A stretch of 64,000 bases of DNA from positions 1,116,001-1,180,000 of the forward strand of contig NZ_CP032762.1 of NCBI RefSeq assembly GCF_003641205.1. The letters run 5' to 3'. The stretch comes from Rhodococcus sp. P1Y. Its GTDB lineage: Bacteria > Actinomycetota > Actinomycetes > Mycobacteriales > Mycobacteriaceae. Below are positions 32,853-41,182 of the stretch, in pieces (the stretch's first letter is position 1; every line of letters begins with the position of its first letter). The notes below the pieces were generated by a model. It saw nothing but the letters and a program-made list of their open reading frames with translations. It was not told the origin of the DNA and searched no databases. The position numbers and the translations under genes are program-made.

Positions 32853-33539
32853 ATGCGCGCGCACGAGGTGGTTCTGAGCCGGATCGAGCAGGACCTGGCC
32901 TCGGGAAAAATTGGCGTAGGCGACCGTTTGCCGTCCGAGCGCGCGCTGGCGGAGGAACTGGGTGTCGGCCGCTCCTCCATCCGTGAGGCAATCAGGGTGC
33001 TGGAGGCGATGGGAGTGGTGCGGACTGCGGTCGGCTCGGGCCCGGATGCAGGCGCATACGTCATGGCCGACCCAGCGACGTCGATCGGATCCGCCTTGCG
33101 CCTGCACATGGCGACCCGGTTCTTACCGATTCCCGACGTGGTGCAGACCCGTGTTCTGCTGGAATCCTGGGCGTTAGCCGAGGCCGCGGGCCGTTCGGCC
33201 GATCTCACTGCCGTCGATGCGTTGCTCGATCGGATGGATGATCTCGGCTTGCCGCCCGAGCAGTTCCACCGTCTCGACGCCGAACTGCACGTGCGGCTCG
33301 CCGGTCTTGCGGGAAACGTCCTCGTCGAGGCAATGATGACCTCGCTCCGTGACGCGATACACGGATATGTGATGGAAGCGGTACCTGCACTCGATGATTG
33401 GGATGTGGTCGCGGTCAACCTGAGGTGTGAGCATCGCGGAATCGTCGACGCCGTTCGCGCCGGCCAAGGCGTCCGCGCTGCCACACTCGTGCGCGAACAC
33501 ATCGAAGGGTTCTACGCGCTCGCGCCTCTCCAGCCGTGA
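32853..33539 (+). CDS. GntR-family regulator, FadR/FCD subfamily
   Basis: The ATG at 32853 gives 228 residues; GTG codons at 32826 and 32829 are possible earlier starts. The winged helix carries LPSERALAEELGVGRSSIREAIRVLEAMGVVRT (residues about 28-60). The FCD domain includes TRVLLESWALAEAAG, FHRLDAELHVRLAGLAGN and CEHRGIVDAVRAGQG, with Asp and His residues for metal or acid effector binding. It is divergent from the 32426-32740 membrane protein and its end overlaps the convergent LacI gene by 28 bp. Target genes are unknown. Confidence 0.88.
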   Translation: MRAHEVVLSRIEQDLASGKIGVGDRLPSERALAEELGVGRSSIREAIRVLEAMGVVRTAVGSGPDAGAYVMADPATSIGSALRLHMATRFLPIPDVVQTRVLLESWALAEAAGRSADLTAVDALLDRMDDLGLPPEQFHRLDAELHVRLAGLAGNVLVEAMMTSLRDAIHGYVMEAVPALDDWDVVAVNLRCEHRGIVDAVRAGQGVRAATLVREHIEGFYALAPLQP

Positions 33540-34534
33540 TCGGTCGACCCACGTACGACGAGTGACGGGGTGAACGTCAGCTGACGGAACTCGTTGCCGC
33601 TCTGATTGTTCACCTGTTCCAGCAGTAATTCTGCGGCCGCGTGGCCGAGCTCGGCTCTCGGCTGCGCCACCGAGGTGAGCGGAACCGCCGCGCCGGCTGC
33701 GTAATCGATGTCGTCGTATCCCACGATGGCGAGATCATCGGGCACCCGCAGTCCGCGCTGAATGTACTCCTGCAAAACGCCAAGGGCCAGAAGATCATTG
33801 GCGCACACTGCGCCGGTCGGGGGCTGGTCGGACATGTCGAGGATACGGCCTGCGGCTTTCGCGCCTGCCTCGATGGTGAGCGACTCCGACCAGATCGTCG
33901 ACATTCGTGTGCTCGCCGACTCGGCGACGGCGTCGAGTGCGCCCGCGCGCCGATCGCGGACCTGACGGATGCTTTCGGGGCCGCCGACGTACACGAGATT
34001 GCGGTGCCCGAGATCCATCAGGTGACGGGCTGCGAGCCGCCCTCCACCGATGTCGTCGACGGCGACCGAGGATCGGCCGGGTGTGCGCGATCCGCGATCG
34101 AGCAGCACCACCGGTGTGCCCTGACGGTCCAGCTTGTCGAGCATGGGAATGTTCTCGCCCACGGGACTGAGCAGAATTCCCTGTACTCGTTGTTCCATCA
34201 GCAATCGGAGTTGACGGTTCTCTCGCTCCTCGGATTCGCCGCTGCCGACGAGAACCATCAGCAGGTCGTGTGCGTCCGCGACGGACTCCGCACCTGCCGC
34301 GACGTCGAGGAAGAACGGGTTCCTCGCATCGAGGACGACAACGGCAAGCATTCGGGATTGGCCTGCACGCAGTTGGCGGGCCGCGTCGTTTCGAACGAAT
34401 CCGAGCTGGGCGATCGCGGCTTCGACGCGTTCTCTCGTTGCTTCGGAGACCATGTCGGGCCGGTTGAGGACATTGCTGATCGTGCCCATGGACACACCCG
34501 CCAGGGCCGCGACCTCACGCATGCTTGCTGCCAT
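33512..34534 (-). CDS. LacI-family regulator of the rhamnose locus
   Basis: The product has 340 residues. The N-terminal helix-turn-helix and hinge read MREVAALAGVSMGTISNVLNRPDMVSEATRERVEAAIAQLGFVRNDAARQLRAG, and the periplasmic-binding-protein-like domain follows (LDARNPFFLDVAAGAE, GYDDIDYAAGAAVPLTSVAQP). It is divergent from the rhamnose transport and catabolic operon. Two operator-like sites (34611-34622 near its own start, 34840-34851 next to the rhamnose promoter) support autorepression and repression of the operon, with rhamnose or an intermediate as likely inducer. It probably corresponds to the LacI-type RhaR of actinobacteria. Confidence 0.88.
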   Translation of the reverse strand: MAASMREVAALAGVSMGTISNVLNRPDMVSEATRERVEAAIAQLGFVRNDAARQLRAGQSRMLAVVVLDARNPFFLDVAAGAESVADAHDLLMVLVGSGESEERENRQLRLLMEQRVQGILLSPVGENIPMLDKLDRQGTPVVLLDRGSRTPGRSSVAVDDIGGGRLAARHLMDLGHRNLVYVGGPESIRQVRDRRAGALDAVAESASTRMSTIWSESLTIEAGAKAAGRILDMSDQPPTGAVCANDLLALGVLQEYIQRGLRVPDDLAIVGYDDIDYAAGAAVPLTSVAQPRAELGHAAAELLLEQVNNQSGNEFRQLTFTPSLVVRGSTDHGWRGASA

Positions 34535-34610
34535 CGCTGCACGCCCTCCCCTCGTCCTCGCTCACCCCGAAAGAAGTATGCCACCGCGGCTTCTAGGCGA
34601 TCTACTTTAT

Positions 34611-34622
34611 TGAATCGGTTCA
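34611..34622. promoter_or_regulatory. LacI-type operator, site 1
   Basis: TGAATCGGTTCA, a 12-bp near-palindrome with central CG as in LacI-family sites, lies 77 bp upstream of the lacI ATG. It differs by one base from the reverse complement of site 2 (TGAAACGGTTCA). Confidence 0.65.
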
Positions 34623-34797
34623 GTGCGCGATGCGCAACCGGCGCGGACTGGATGCCTACCCGTGCAGCGTGTCGGGTGCCCGAGTATGACCGTTCGTGCA
34701 GTCTGTCGACCACGCCGCGGTCGGTCAGCGCCAATCGGCGGGCGAACTCGTCTGGATAACGATTCGATAACGCAGGTGGGTGATGTGAGTCACGGGG

Positions 34798-34851
34798 TTG
34801 ACTTGTGTCCCCTGTCACTTCTAGCTTTTAGGGACAAAATGAACCGTTTCA
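34798..34851 (+). promoter_or_regulatory. Rhamnose operon promoter with LacI-type operator, site 2
   Basis: TTGACT (34798-34803) and TAGCTT (34822-34827) are 18 bp apart. TGAACCGTTTCA at 34840-34851 would cover the region just after the transcription start. It is followed by GGGAGG at 34875-34880 and the ATG at 34888. The other part of the 353-bp intergenic region, 34623-34797, shows no further gene. Confidence 0.6.
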
Positions 34852-34887
34852 ATCGAGGCGAGTTCGATCCGACCGGGAGGTCCTTTG

Positions 34888-36430
34888 ATGAGCGTCTCGA
34901 CGACACCCGGCGGGGGTGGCACGGAGTCCACTCCATTGTTGGAGGTTCGGAACGTGACCAAATCCTTCGGCGCAGTGTCCGCCGTGGCCGGGGTGTCGTT
35001 CCCCCTGTACCCGGGCGAAGCGCATGCCTTGGTGGGCGAGAACGGCGCGGGTAAATCGACGATCGTCAAGATGCTGGCGGGGTGCACACCCCGACACAGG
35101 CACCCTCGTCGTACGCGGTGAGGACGTCACGCTCGGGTCGCCCGCCGAGGCGAAGGCCAAGGGCATCGCGGTCATCTATCAGGAGCCGACACTCTTTCCC
35201 GACCTGTCCATCGCCGAGAACATCTACATCGGCGCGCAGCCGAAGGGCCGCGGCGGAATGATCGACCGGGCCGCAATGAACGCGTCGGCAGACACGTTGT
35301 TCGCGCGACTCGGAGTTCCCATGGATCCGGAGCGGCTCGCGAGCGGATTGTCCATCGCCGATCAGCAGCTCGTCGAAATCGCCAAGGCCCTCTCCACCGA
35401 GGCGTCGGTCATCGTCATGGACGAGCCGACGGCTGCACTGTCCGGCAACGAGGTCGAGCGACTGTTCAAGGTCGCACGTTCCCTGTGTGCCGACGGCGCC
35501 GCGGTGCTGTTCATCTCGCACCGCTTCGAGGAGATCTTCGCCTTGTGTCAGCGCGTCACGGTCATGCGGGACGGAAGACACATCTCGACGCGTGAACTGA
35601 CAGGTCTGACGGTCGACGACCTCGTCAAGGCGATGGTCGGCCGCGAGCTCGGGGCATTGTTCCCGAAGATCGACGTCGAGCCGGGTGCCGTAGTCCTCGA
35701 GGTCGACGGCTTGTCCCGCGCCGGAGTGTTCACCGATGTCAGCTTCTCGGTCCGCGCCGGCGAGATCGTCGCGTTGGCCGGACTGGTCGGAGCCGGACGG
35801 TCCGAGGTGATGCAGGCTGTGTTCGGCGTCGATCCTCGTGACTCCGGCGAGGTCCGAATCCGGGGCAAAGTGCTGAAAGCAGGTAAACCCAAAGCTGCGA
35901 TGCGCGCCGGCATCGCGCTCGTTCCCGAGGACAGGCGTCAGCAGGGCCTCATTCCCGAGATGTCCATCGAACGCAACGCGACGCTGACGCGCTCGGCGGC
36001 GTTGGCGCGCTTCGGTTTTCTCGTCGGTGGACGTGAGCGTCGCTCCGCGTACGAGTGGACGAAGAAACTTCAGACGAAGTTCGCGCGCATCACCGATCCT
36101 GTCGGAACGCTGTCCGGCGGTAACCAGCAGAAGGTGGTTCTGGCCAAGTGGCTTGCCACCGATCCGACGGTCCTCGTCGTCGACGAACCGACCCGCGGCA
36201 TCGACGTAGGGACGAAAGCCGAAGTGCACAAGATCATTTCCACTCTCGCGAGTGAGGGAGTGGCCATCGTGATGATCTCATCCGAGCTGCCCGAGGTTCT
36301 GGGGATGGCCGACCGCGTGCTCGTCATGCGCGAAGGACGTATCGCCGCGGAGATCGACCGCGCCCACGCCACCGAGGAATCGGTGATGTTCGCAGCCATG
36401 GGATCGACGGACTCGGGGGCAGCCGCATGA
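34888..36430 (+). pseudogene. rhaT: Rhamnose ABC transporter ATP-binding protein, frameshifted
   Basis: Two frames encode a double-ATPase sugar importer subunit of about 513 residues. The first runs from ATG 34888 through Walker [18 protein letters not shown]; the second continues [14 protein letters not shown] through SGLSIADQQLVEIAKAL, VIVMDEPTAALS, then the second domain with LVGAGRSEVMQAVFG, TLSGGNQQKVVLAKWL and VVDEPTRGIDVG. The switch falls in a run of four G at 35079-35082; with three G the protein reads LAGAHPDTG without a break. Either the gene is disabled, or slippage occurs at the run, or the base is a sequencing error. Everything else about the gene and its operon looks intact. 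Confidence 0.85.
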
Positions 36431-37509
36431 GTGTCACAGGAGTGGAGCCTGCGGAACGACCAGGGAATGTGACTGACGTACACGCCCCCGCCGGGCCGTT
36501 GAAGCCGGTGGACACCGGGCGCTCACTCGTCGAGAAGATTCTTCGAATGCGCTCGCTCGGCATACTCGCCGCGCTCGTCGTGCTCGTCGCGGTGACCACC
36601 GCGAAGAATTCCTCGTTCCTGTCCTCCCAGAGCATCCGCGACCTGCTGCTCGCGGCGTCCATCGTCGCAGTTCTGGTCGTCGGCCAGACCGTCGTGATGA
36701 TCACCAAGAACATCGACCTCTCGGTCGGCTCGATCCTCGGCCTGTCCGCGTTCGCGGCGGGTTCGCTGATGCACAGCTCGCCCGACCTGCCCATCGTGGT
36801 GGGGATACTCGCAGGCGTTGCGGTCGGTGCGGTGTGCGGAGTCGTCAATGCCGTACTGGTTCGATTCGGCGGAGTCCCCGCGCTCGTGGTGACGCTCGGC
36901 ACCATGTACATCTTCCGCGGCGTCGCGTACTTCTGGGCGGGCGGCGAACAGATCACCGCCGACGAGATGCCCGCGTCGTTCCTCGATCTAGGCACGGCAA
37001 GCGTTCTCGGCGTGCCGATCCTGGTGCTCGTCGCCCTCGTGGCGATCGCCGTCACCGGCGTCTACCTCGGCCGCTACCGGAGCGGCCGAGATCTGTACGC
37101 GATCGGATCCAACGGGCATGCCGCCGAGCTCGCCGGAATATCGGTCGGCAAGCGCACTCTCGCCGCGTTCGCGTTCTCCGGTGCCATGGCCGGAATTGCG
37201 GGTGTCATGTTCGCCGCACGCTTTGGAACTGTCGACGCCGCAGCCGGAACCGGCTACGAACTCAACGTCATCGCCGCCTGTGTCGTCGGTGGAGTGGCTG
37301 TGGTCGGCGGGATCGGGACCATTTGGGGCGCAGCCCTCGGCGCACTGCTGCTGACGACGATCAACAGTGCACTGCCGGTGCTACAGATCAACCAGTTCTG
37401 GCAGCAGGCCATCGTGGGTGCGCTCATTCTCATCGCCATCGCGGCGGACCGAATCGCGGCAGTGCGTGCCGCGCAGCAACTTCGAAAGAGGAGCGCTCAT
37501 GTCGAGTGA
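36427..37509 (+). CDS. rhaP: Rhamnose ABC transporter permease 1
   Basis: The product has 360 residues and overlaps the ATPase stop (ATGA). After a 40-residue polar N-terminus it has about eight to ten hydrophobic helices and the permease signature VLVVGQTVVMITKNIDLSVGSILGLSAFAAG (near residue 78) and AIGSNGHAAELAGISVGKR (near residue 223), typical of RbsC-type sugar permeases. The N-terminus contains GVEPAE, encoded by copy 2 of the 23-bp repeat, a segment not expected in this family. The downstream permease gene overlaps it by 11 bp. Confidence 0.88.
   Translation: MSVTGVEPAERPGNVTDVHAPAGPLKPVDTGRSLVEKILRMRSLGILAALVVLVAVTTAKNSSFLSSQSIRDLLLAASIVAVLVVGQTVVMITKNIDLSVGSILGLSAFAAGSLMHSSPDLPIVVGILAGVAVGAVCGVVNAVLVRFGGVPALVVTLGTMYIFRGVAYFWAGGEQITADEMPASFLDLGTASVLGVPILVLVALVAIAVTGVYLGRYRSGRDLYAIGSNGHAAELAGISVGKRTLAAFAFSGAMAGIAGVMFAARFGTVDAAAGTGYELNVIAACVVGGVAVVGGIGTIWGAALGALLLTTINSALPVLQINQFWQQAIVGALILIAIAADRIAAVRAAQQLRKRSAHVE
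36439..36461 (+). repeat. 23-bp dispersed repeat, copy 2
   Basis: GGAGTGGAGCC followed by TGCGGAACGACC, one base different from copies 1 and 3. It encodes GVEPAERP at residues 5-12 of the permease. Confidence 0.85.
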
Positions 37510-38536
37510 TCTCGCCACACGCCCGACGCCGGCACCGCCGACGCCTGGGACCGGCAGCCGGTGGCGAGAGCTTCTCGCCAACTGGGACACCGCGATCATC
37601 ACGCTGACCGTGCTCGTGCTGATCGGTGCCTCGGTCACCAACCCCGACTTCGGGAGTAGCACCAACTTCACGTTTCTCGTGCTCGATCTTGCGCCGATCT
37701 TTCTGATCGCCCTGCCGATGACACTGATCATCGTGACCGGGGAGATCGACCTTTCGGTGGCCAGCACGCTCGGGTTGAGCGGCGCGGCCATGGGCTGGAT
37801 GTGGAACAACGGGTTCACCATCGAGATGATCGTCCCGATGTGCATCCTGCTCGGTGCGGTGCTCGGTGCGCTCAACGGTTTTCTCATCGCCGGACTCGGA
37901 TTACCCTCTCTCGCAGTGACGATCGGAACGCTCGCGCTGTTCCGCGGGCTAGCGTTCGTGCTGCTCGGTGATCAAGCGGTGTCCAACTTCCCTCGCGCGT
38001 ACACCTCGTGGGTCACCGGCACGGTCGGCGACACTCCGATTCCCAATCTTGCGATACCGTTGGTGATACTTGCGGTGATCTTCGGAGTTCTGCTGCAGTC
38101 GACGGCCTTGGGGCGCAACATCTATGCCACCGGCGCCAGTGCAACTGCAGCGAAGTTCGCCGGCATCGACGGAAACCGCATCAAGTTCTGGCTCTACGTG
38201 GTTGCAGGCGCCGTCGCGGCTCTCGCGGGTGTCCTGTGGAGCCTGCGTTACTCGAGTGCGCGCGCCGACAACGGTTCGGGTCTCGAATTATCCGTCGTCG
38301 CAGCAGTTCTGCTCGGCGGCGTGTCCATCTTCGGCGGTAAGGGCCGGCTCCTCGGCGTGCTGGCTGCCGTGGTTCTGCTTGCCGCACTGCAGAACGCTCT
38401 TCGTCTCGAAGACATCTCCAACGAAGCGCTCACCGTCGTCACCGGAGTCCTGCTCATCGTCGCCGTGCTCCTGCCCAACATCCTGAAGACCGTCCGAACT
38501 TCCGCTCAGCGTCGAAAAGCCATCAACCGTATGTGA
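37499..38536 (+). CDS. rhaQ: Rhamnose ABC transporter permease 2
   Basis: The ATG at 37499 gives 345 residues, preceded by AAAGAGGAG. The permease signature LPMTLIIVTGEIDLSVASTLGLSGAAMG (near residue 75) and IYATGASATAAKFAGIDGNRIKFWLY (near residue 205) mark an RbsC-type membrane subunit that pairs with the preceding permease. About ten hydrophobic helices are visible. The stop codon TGA lies in the left arm of a 46-bp inverted repeat that separates this gene from the binding protein. Confidence 0.9.
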   Translation: MSSDLATRPTPAPPTPGTGSRWRELLANWDTAIITLTVLVLIGASVTNPDFGSSTNFTFLVLDLAPIFLIALPMTLIIVTGEIDLSVASTLGLSGAAMGWMWNNGFTIEMIVPMCILLGAVLGALNGFLIAGLGLPSLAVTIGTLALFRGLAFVLLGDQAVSNFPRAYTSWVTGTVGDTPIPNLAIPLVILAVIFGVLLQSTALGRNIYATGASATAAKFAGIDGNRIKFWLYVVAGAVAALAGVLWSLRYSSARADNGSGLELSVVAAVLLGGVSIFGGKGRLLGVLAAVVLLAALQNALRLEDISNEALTVVTGVLLIVAVLLPNILKTVRTSAQRRKAINRM

Positions 38537-38575
38537 ACGGAAATACCTAGTCTGCTATGCATTTCCGTTCACATA
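38530..38575. repeat. Long inverted repeat (family B), copy 2
   Basis: Arms at 38530-38550 and 38555-38575 pair over 21 bp with two mismatches (core TATGTGAACGGAAAT), loop of 4 nt. It lies between permease and binding-protein genes and could stabilise or partially terminate the transcript so that the binding protein is made in different amounts. Confidence 0.8.
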
Positions 38576-38597
38576 GGGCCTACCGAAAGGATCTTTC

Positions 38598-39677
38598 ATG
38601 ACCAAGCTCTCCCGGCGCCTCGCGCCGCTGGCAGGCGTCGCAGCACTGTCTCTGGTGCTGACCGCGTGCGGCGGAACCACGCAGGACTCGGCGTCCGAAT
38701 CCTCCGACAGCGGCAGCCGCGTCACCGGAACCGCGAATCCCGACGCCCCGATCACCGAGGGGCTGAAGATCGCCTTCCTGCCCAAGCAGCTCAACAACCC
38801 GTACTCCGACATCGAGGTCGCGGGCGGTGAGACCGCTGTCGGCGAGATCGGCGGCGAATACAAGCTCGTCGGCCCCAACGACGCGAGTGCGTCGTCGCAG
38901 GTCTCCTACATCAACACGCTGATCCAACAGAACCAGGATGTCATCGGCATCGCCGCCAACGATCCGAACGCTGTGTGCCCGTCGCTCAACCAGGCACGCG
39001 ATGCAGGCATCAAGGTCGTCACGTTCGACTCGGACGCGTCCAAGGACTGCCGTGACCTGTTCATCAACCAGGCCACCACCGAGGGCGTCGGCGAAGCACT
39101 CGCCAAGATGACGAGCGATCAGATCGGCGGCACCGGCAAAATTGCCATCCTGTCCGCCACCCCGAACGCGACCAACCAGAACGCTTGGATCGAGGTGCTG
39201 AAGGAGCAGCTCGCTTCCAACCCCGACTACGCGAACATCGAACTCGTCGCCACCGTCTACGGCAACGACGACGATCAGAAGTCGTTCCAGGAGACCCAGG
39301 GTCTGCTGCAGACCTACCCGGATCTGAAGGCTATCGTCTCACCGACGACCGTCGGAATTTCCGCTGCGGCACGGTACATCTCGTCGTCGAACTACAAGGA
39401 CAACGTCGTTCTCACCGGTCTCGGAACCCCGAACCAGATGCGTGAATACGTCAAGAACGGCACCGTGAAGCAGTTCGCACTTTGGGACCCCACCGACATC
39501 GGATACCTCGCCGCCTACGCAGGTGCGGCACTGGCGTCGGGACAGATCACCGGAGCCGAAGGCGAAACCTTCACCGCAGGCGAGCTGGGCGAGTACACCA
39601 TCGGCGCCGACGGAGAACTGGTGCTCGGACCGCCGACCGTGTTCGACGCCGCCAATATCGATCAGTACAACTTCTAG
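38598..39677 (+). CDS. rhaS: Rhamnose-binding lipoprotein of ABC transporter
   Basis: The product has 359 residues. AAAGGA lies 7-8 nt before the ATG. The signal peptide ends in lipobox LTACGG (Cys near residue 24), so the protein is membrane-anchored outside the cell. The periplasmic-binding fold of the sugar class is shown by KIAFLPKQLNNPYSDIEVAGGE, IGIAANDPNAVCPSLNQARDAGIKVVTFDSD and TYPDLKAIVSPTTVGISAAARY. It would capture rhamnose and deliver it to the two permeases. Position in the operon after the hairpin is typical of a protein needed in excess. Confidence 0.92.
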   Translation: MTKLSRRLAPLAGVAALSLVLTACGGTTQDSASESSDSGSRVTGTANPDAPITEGLKIAFLPKQLNNPYSDIEVAGGETAVGEIGGEYKLVGPNDASASSQVSYINTLIQQNQDVIGIAANDPNAVCPSLNQARDAGIKVVTFDSDASKDCRDLFINQATTEGVGEALAKMTSDQIGGTGKIAILSATPNATNQNAWIEVLKEQLASNPDYANIELVATVYGNDDDQKSFQETQGLLQTYPDLKAIVSPTTVGISAAARYISSSNYKDNVVLTGLGTPNQMREYVKNGTVKQFALWDPTDIGYLAAYAGAALASGQITGAEGETFTAGELGEYTIGADGELVLGPPTVFDAANIDQYNF

Positions 39678-40018
39678 TGAATCGGTACTGCTTCACCCTT
39701 CAGCTTCGGCCCGAGGCCGTTCCCGAGTATTCCCGACGCCACGCGCAGGTGTGGCCCGAGATGCTTCAGGCACTGAAAGCCAACGGCTGGAACAACTATT
39801 CTCTGCACATCCGCGACGACGGTCTGATAGTCGGCTACGTCGAAAGTGACGATCTGGACGCGGCGCAGAAGGCGATGAGCAGTACCGACGTCAACGCGCG
39901 GTGGCAGGCCGAGATGGCCCCGTTCTTCACGGGTCTCGGCTCTGCCACCCCGGACGAAGGGTTCGTGCTCCTGTCCGAACTCTTCCACCTCGAGAGCCAG
40001 CTAAGGAACCCATCATGA
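39677..40018 (+). CDS. rhaM: L-rhamnose mutarotase
   Basis: The GTG at 39677 overlaps the binding-protein stop by one base (TAGTG) and gives 113 residues. The small ferredoxin-like barrel is shown by RYCFTLQLRPEAVPEYSRRHAQVWPEMLQALKANGWNNYSLHI, with the catalytic His in RRHAQVWPEM (near residue 21), and YVESDDLDAAQKAM. It interconverts the alpha and beta anomers of L-rhamnose. Downstream it overlaps the rhamnose isomerase start by 4 bp, so the chain is translationally coupled. Confidence 0.92.
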   Translation: MNRYCFTLQLRPEAVPEYSRRHAQVWPEMLQALKANGWNNYSLHIRDDGLIVGYVESDDLDAAQKAMSSTDVNARWQAEMAPFFTGLGSATPDEGFVLLSELFHLESQLRNPS

Positions 40019-41181
40019 CCGCTGCAGTACAGGACATCTCGGCGCTCGCCGACTTCGGAATCGAGGTGCCGAGCTGGGCGTACGGGAACTCGGGCACCCG
40101 GTTCAAGGTGTTCAGCACCGCCGGCGTTCCGCGGACCCCGTTCGAGAAGGTCGCCGACGCCGCCGAGGTCAACCGCGTCACCGGGGCCGCTCCGCGAGTG
40201 TCGCTCCACATCCCATGGGACTACGTCGACGACTTCGGCAAGTTGGCCGCTTTCGCATCCGACAACGGAGTCGCTCTCGGTGCCGTCAACTCCAACGTGT
40301 TCCAGGACGACGACTACAAGCTCGGTTCGCTCACCAACGCCGATCCGAGGATTCGTGCGAAAGCTGTTGCGCATCATCTCGAATGCATCGACGTGATGCG
40401 GGCGACCGGATCGAAGATGCTCAAGCTCTGGCTTCCGGACGGCACCAACTATGCCGGCCAGGATTCGATCCGTGCACGGCAGGATCGGCTGGCCGAGTCT
40501 CTGCAGGAGATCTACGCGGGTCTGGACGACGACCACCGTCTGCTCATCGAGTACAAATTCTTCGAGCCGTACTTCTACACCACCGACATCCCGGACTGGG
40601 GAACCTCCCTGCTGCATTGCCTTGCACTCGGGGACAAGGCGCAGGTAGTTCTCGATACCGGCCACCACGCACCTGGTACCAACATCGAGTTCATCGTCAC
40701 TCAGCTCATTCGTCAGAACAAGTTGGGCGCCTTCGACTTCAATTCACGCAACTACGCCGACGACGACTTGATCGTCGGTGCGGCCGACCCGTTCCAGCTC
40801 TTCCGCATCATGAACGAGATCGTCTCCGCCGGTGCTCATCTGCCGGAGTCCGGAATCAACTTCATGCTCGATCAGTGCCACAACATCGAACCGAAGATTC
40901 CCGGTCAGATTCGCTCGATCATGAACGTCCAGGAAGCCACGGCCAAGGCCTTGCTCGTCGACGCACAGGCTCTCGACGAGGCTCAGCGCGGCGGCGACAT
41001 CCTCGGCGCCCACGCGGTGTTGATGGATGCCTACAACACCGATGTCCGTGGACTGCTCGGTGATCTAAGAGAATCCAAGGGACTGGGCCGCGATCCCGTC
41101 GCGGCCTTCGCGCGGTCCGGGTACATGCAGCGCATCGAATCCGAGCGTATCGGCGGGCAACAAGCCAGTTGGGGAGCCTGA
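40015..41181 (+). CDS. rhaI: L-rhamnose isomerase (Pseudomonas stutzeri-type)
   Basis: The ATG at 40015 gives 388 residues and overlaps the mutarotase stop. The xylose-isomerase-like TIM barrel carries LKLWLPDGTNYAGQDSIRARQDRL near residue 140, IEYKFFEPYFYTTDIPDWG near 180 with a metal-binding Glu, LDTGHHAPGTNIEFIV near 218, and DFNSRNYADDDLIVGAADPFQLF near 241. These match RhaI enzymes that use Mn or Co. It converts L-rhamnose to L-rhamnulose in the cytoplasm. A 1-nt gap separates it from the fucose-isomerase-like gene. Confidence 0.92.
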   Translation: MTAAVQDISALADFGIEVPSWAYGNSGTRFKVFSTAGVPRTPFEKVADAAEVNRVTGAAPRVSLHIPWDYVDDFGKLAAFASDNGVALGAVNSNVFQDDDYKLGSLTNADPRIRAKAVAHHLECIDVMRATGSKMLKLWLPDGTNYAGQDSIRARQDRLAESLQEIYAGLDDDHRLLIEYKFFEPYFYTTDIPDWGTSLLHCLALGDKAQVVLDTGHHAPGTNIEFIVTQLIRQNKLGAFDFNSRNYADDDLIVGAADPFQLFRIMNEIVSAGAHLPESGINFMLDQCHNIEPKIPGQIRSIMNVQEATAKALLVDAQALDEAQRGGDILGAHAVLMDAYNTDVRGLLGDLRESKGLGRDPVAAFARSGYMQRIESERIGGQQASWGA

Positions 41182-41182
41182 C

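Noticed and set aside
33641..34759. Long plus-strand open frame of 372 residues opposite the LacI gene
   Set aside because: It lies antisense to a well-supported LacI regulator, has Arg/Cys/Ala-rich low-quality composition and no ribosome binding site. High GC makes such frames common.
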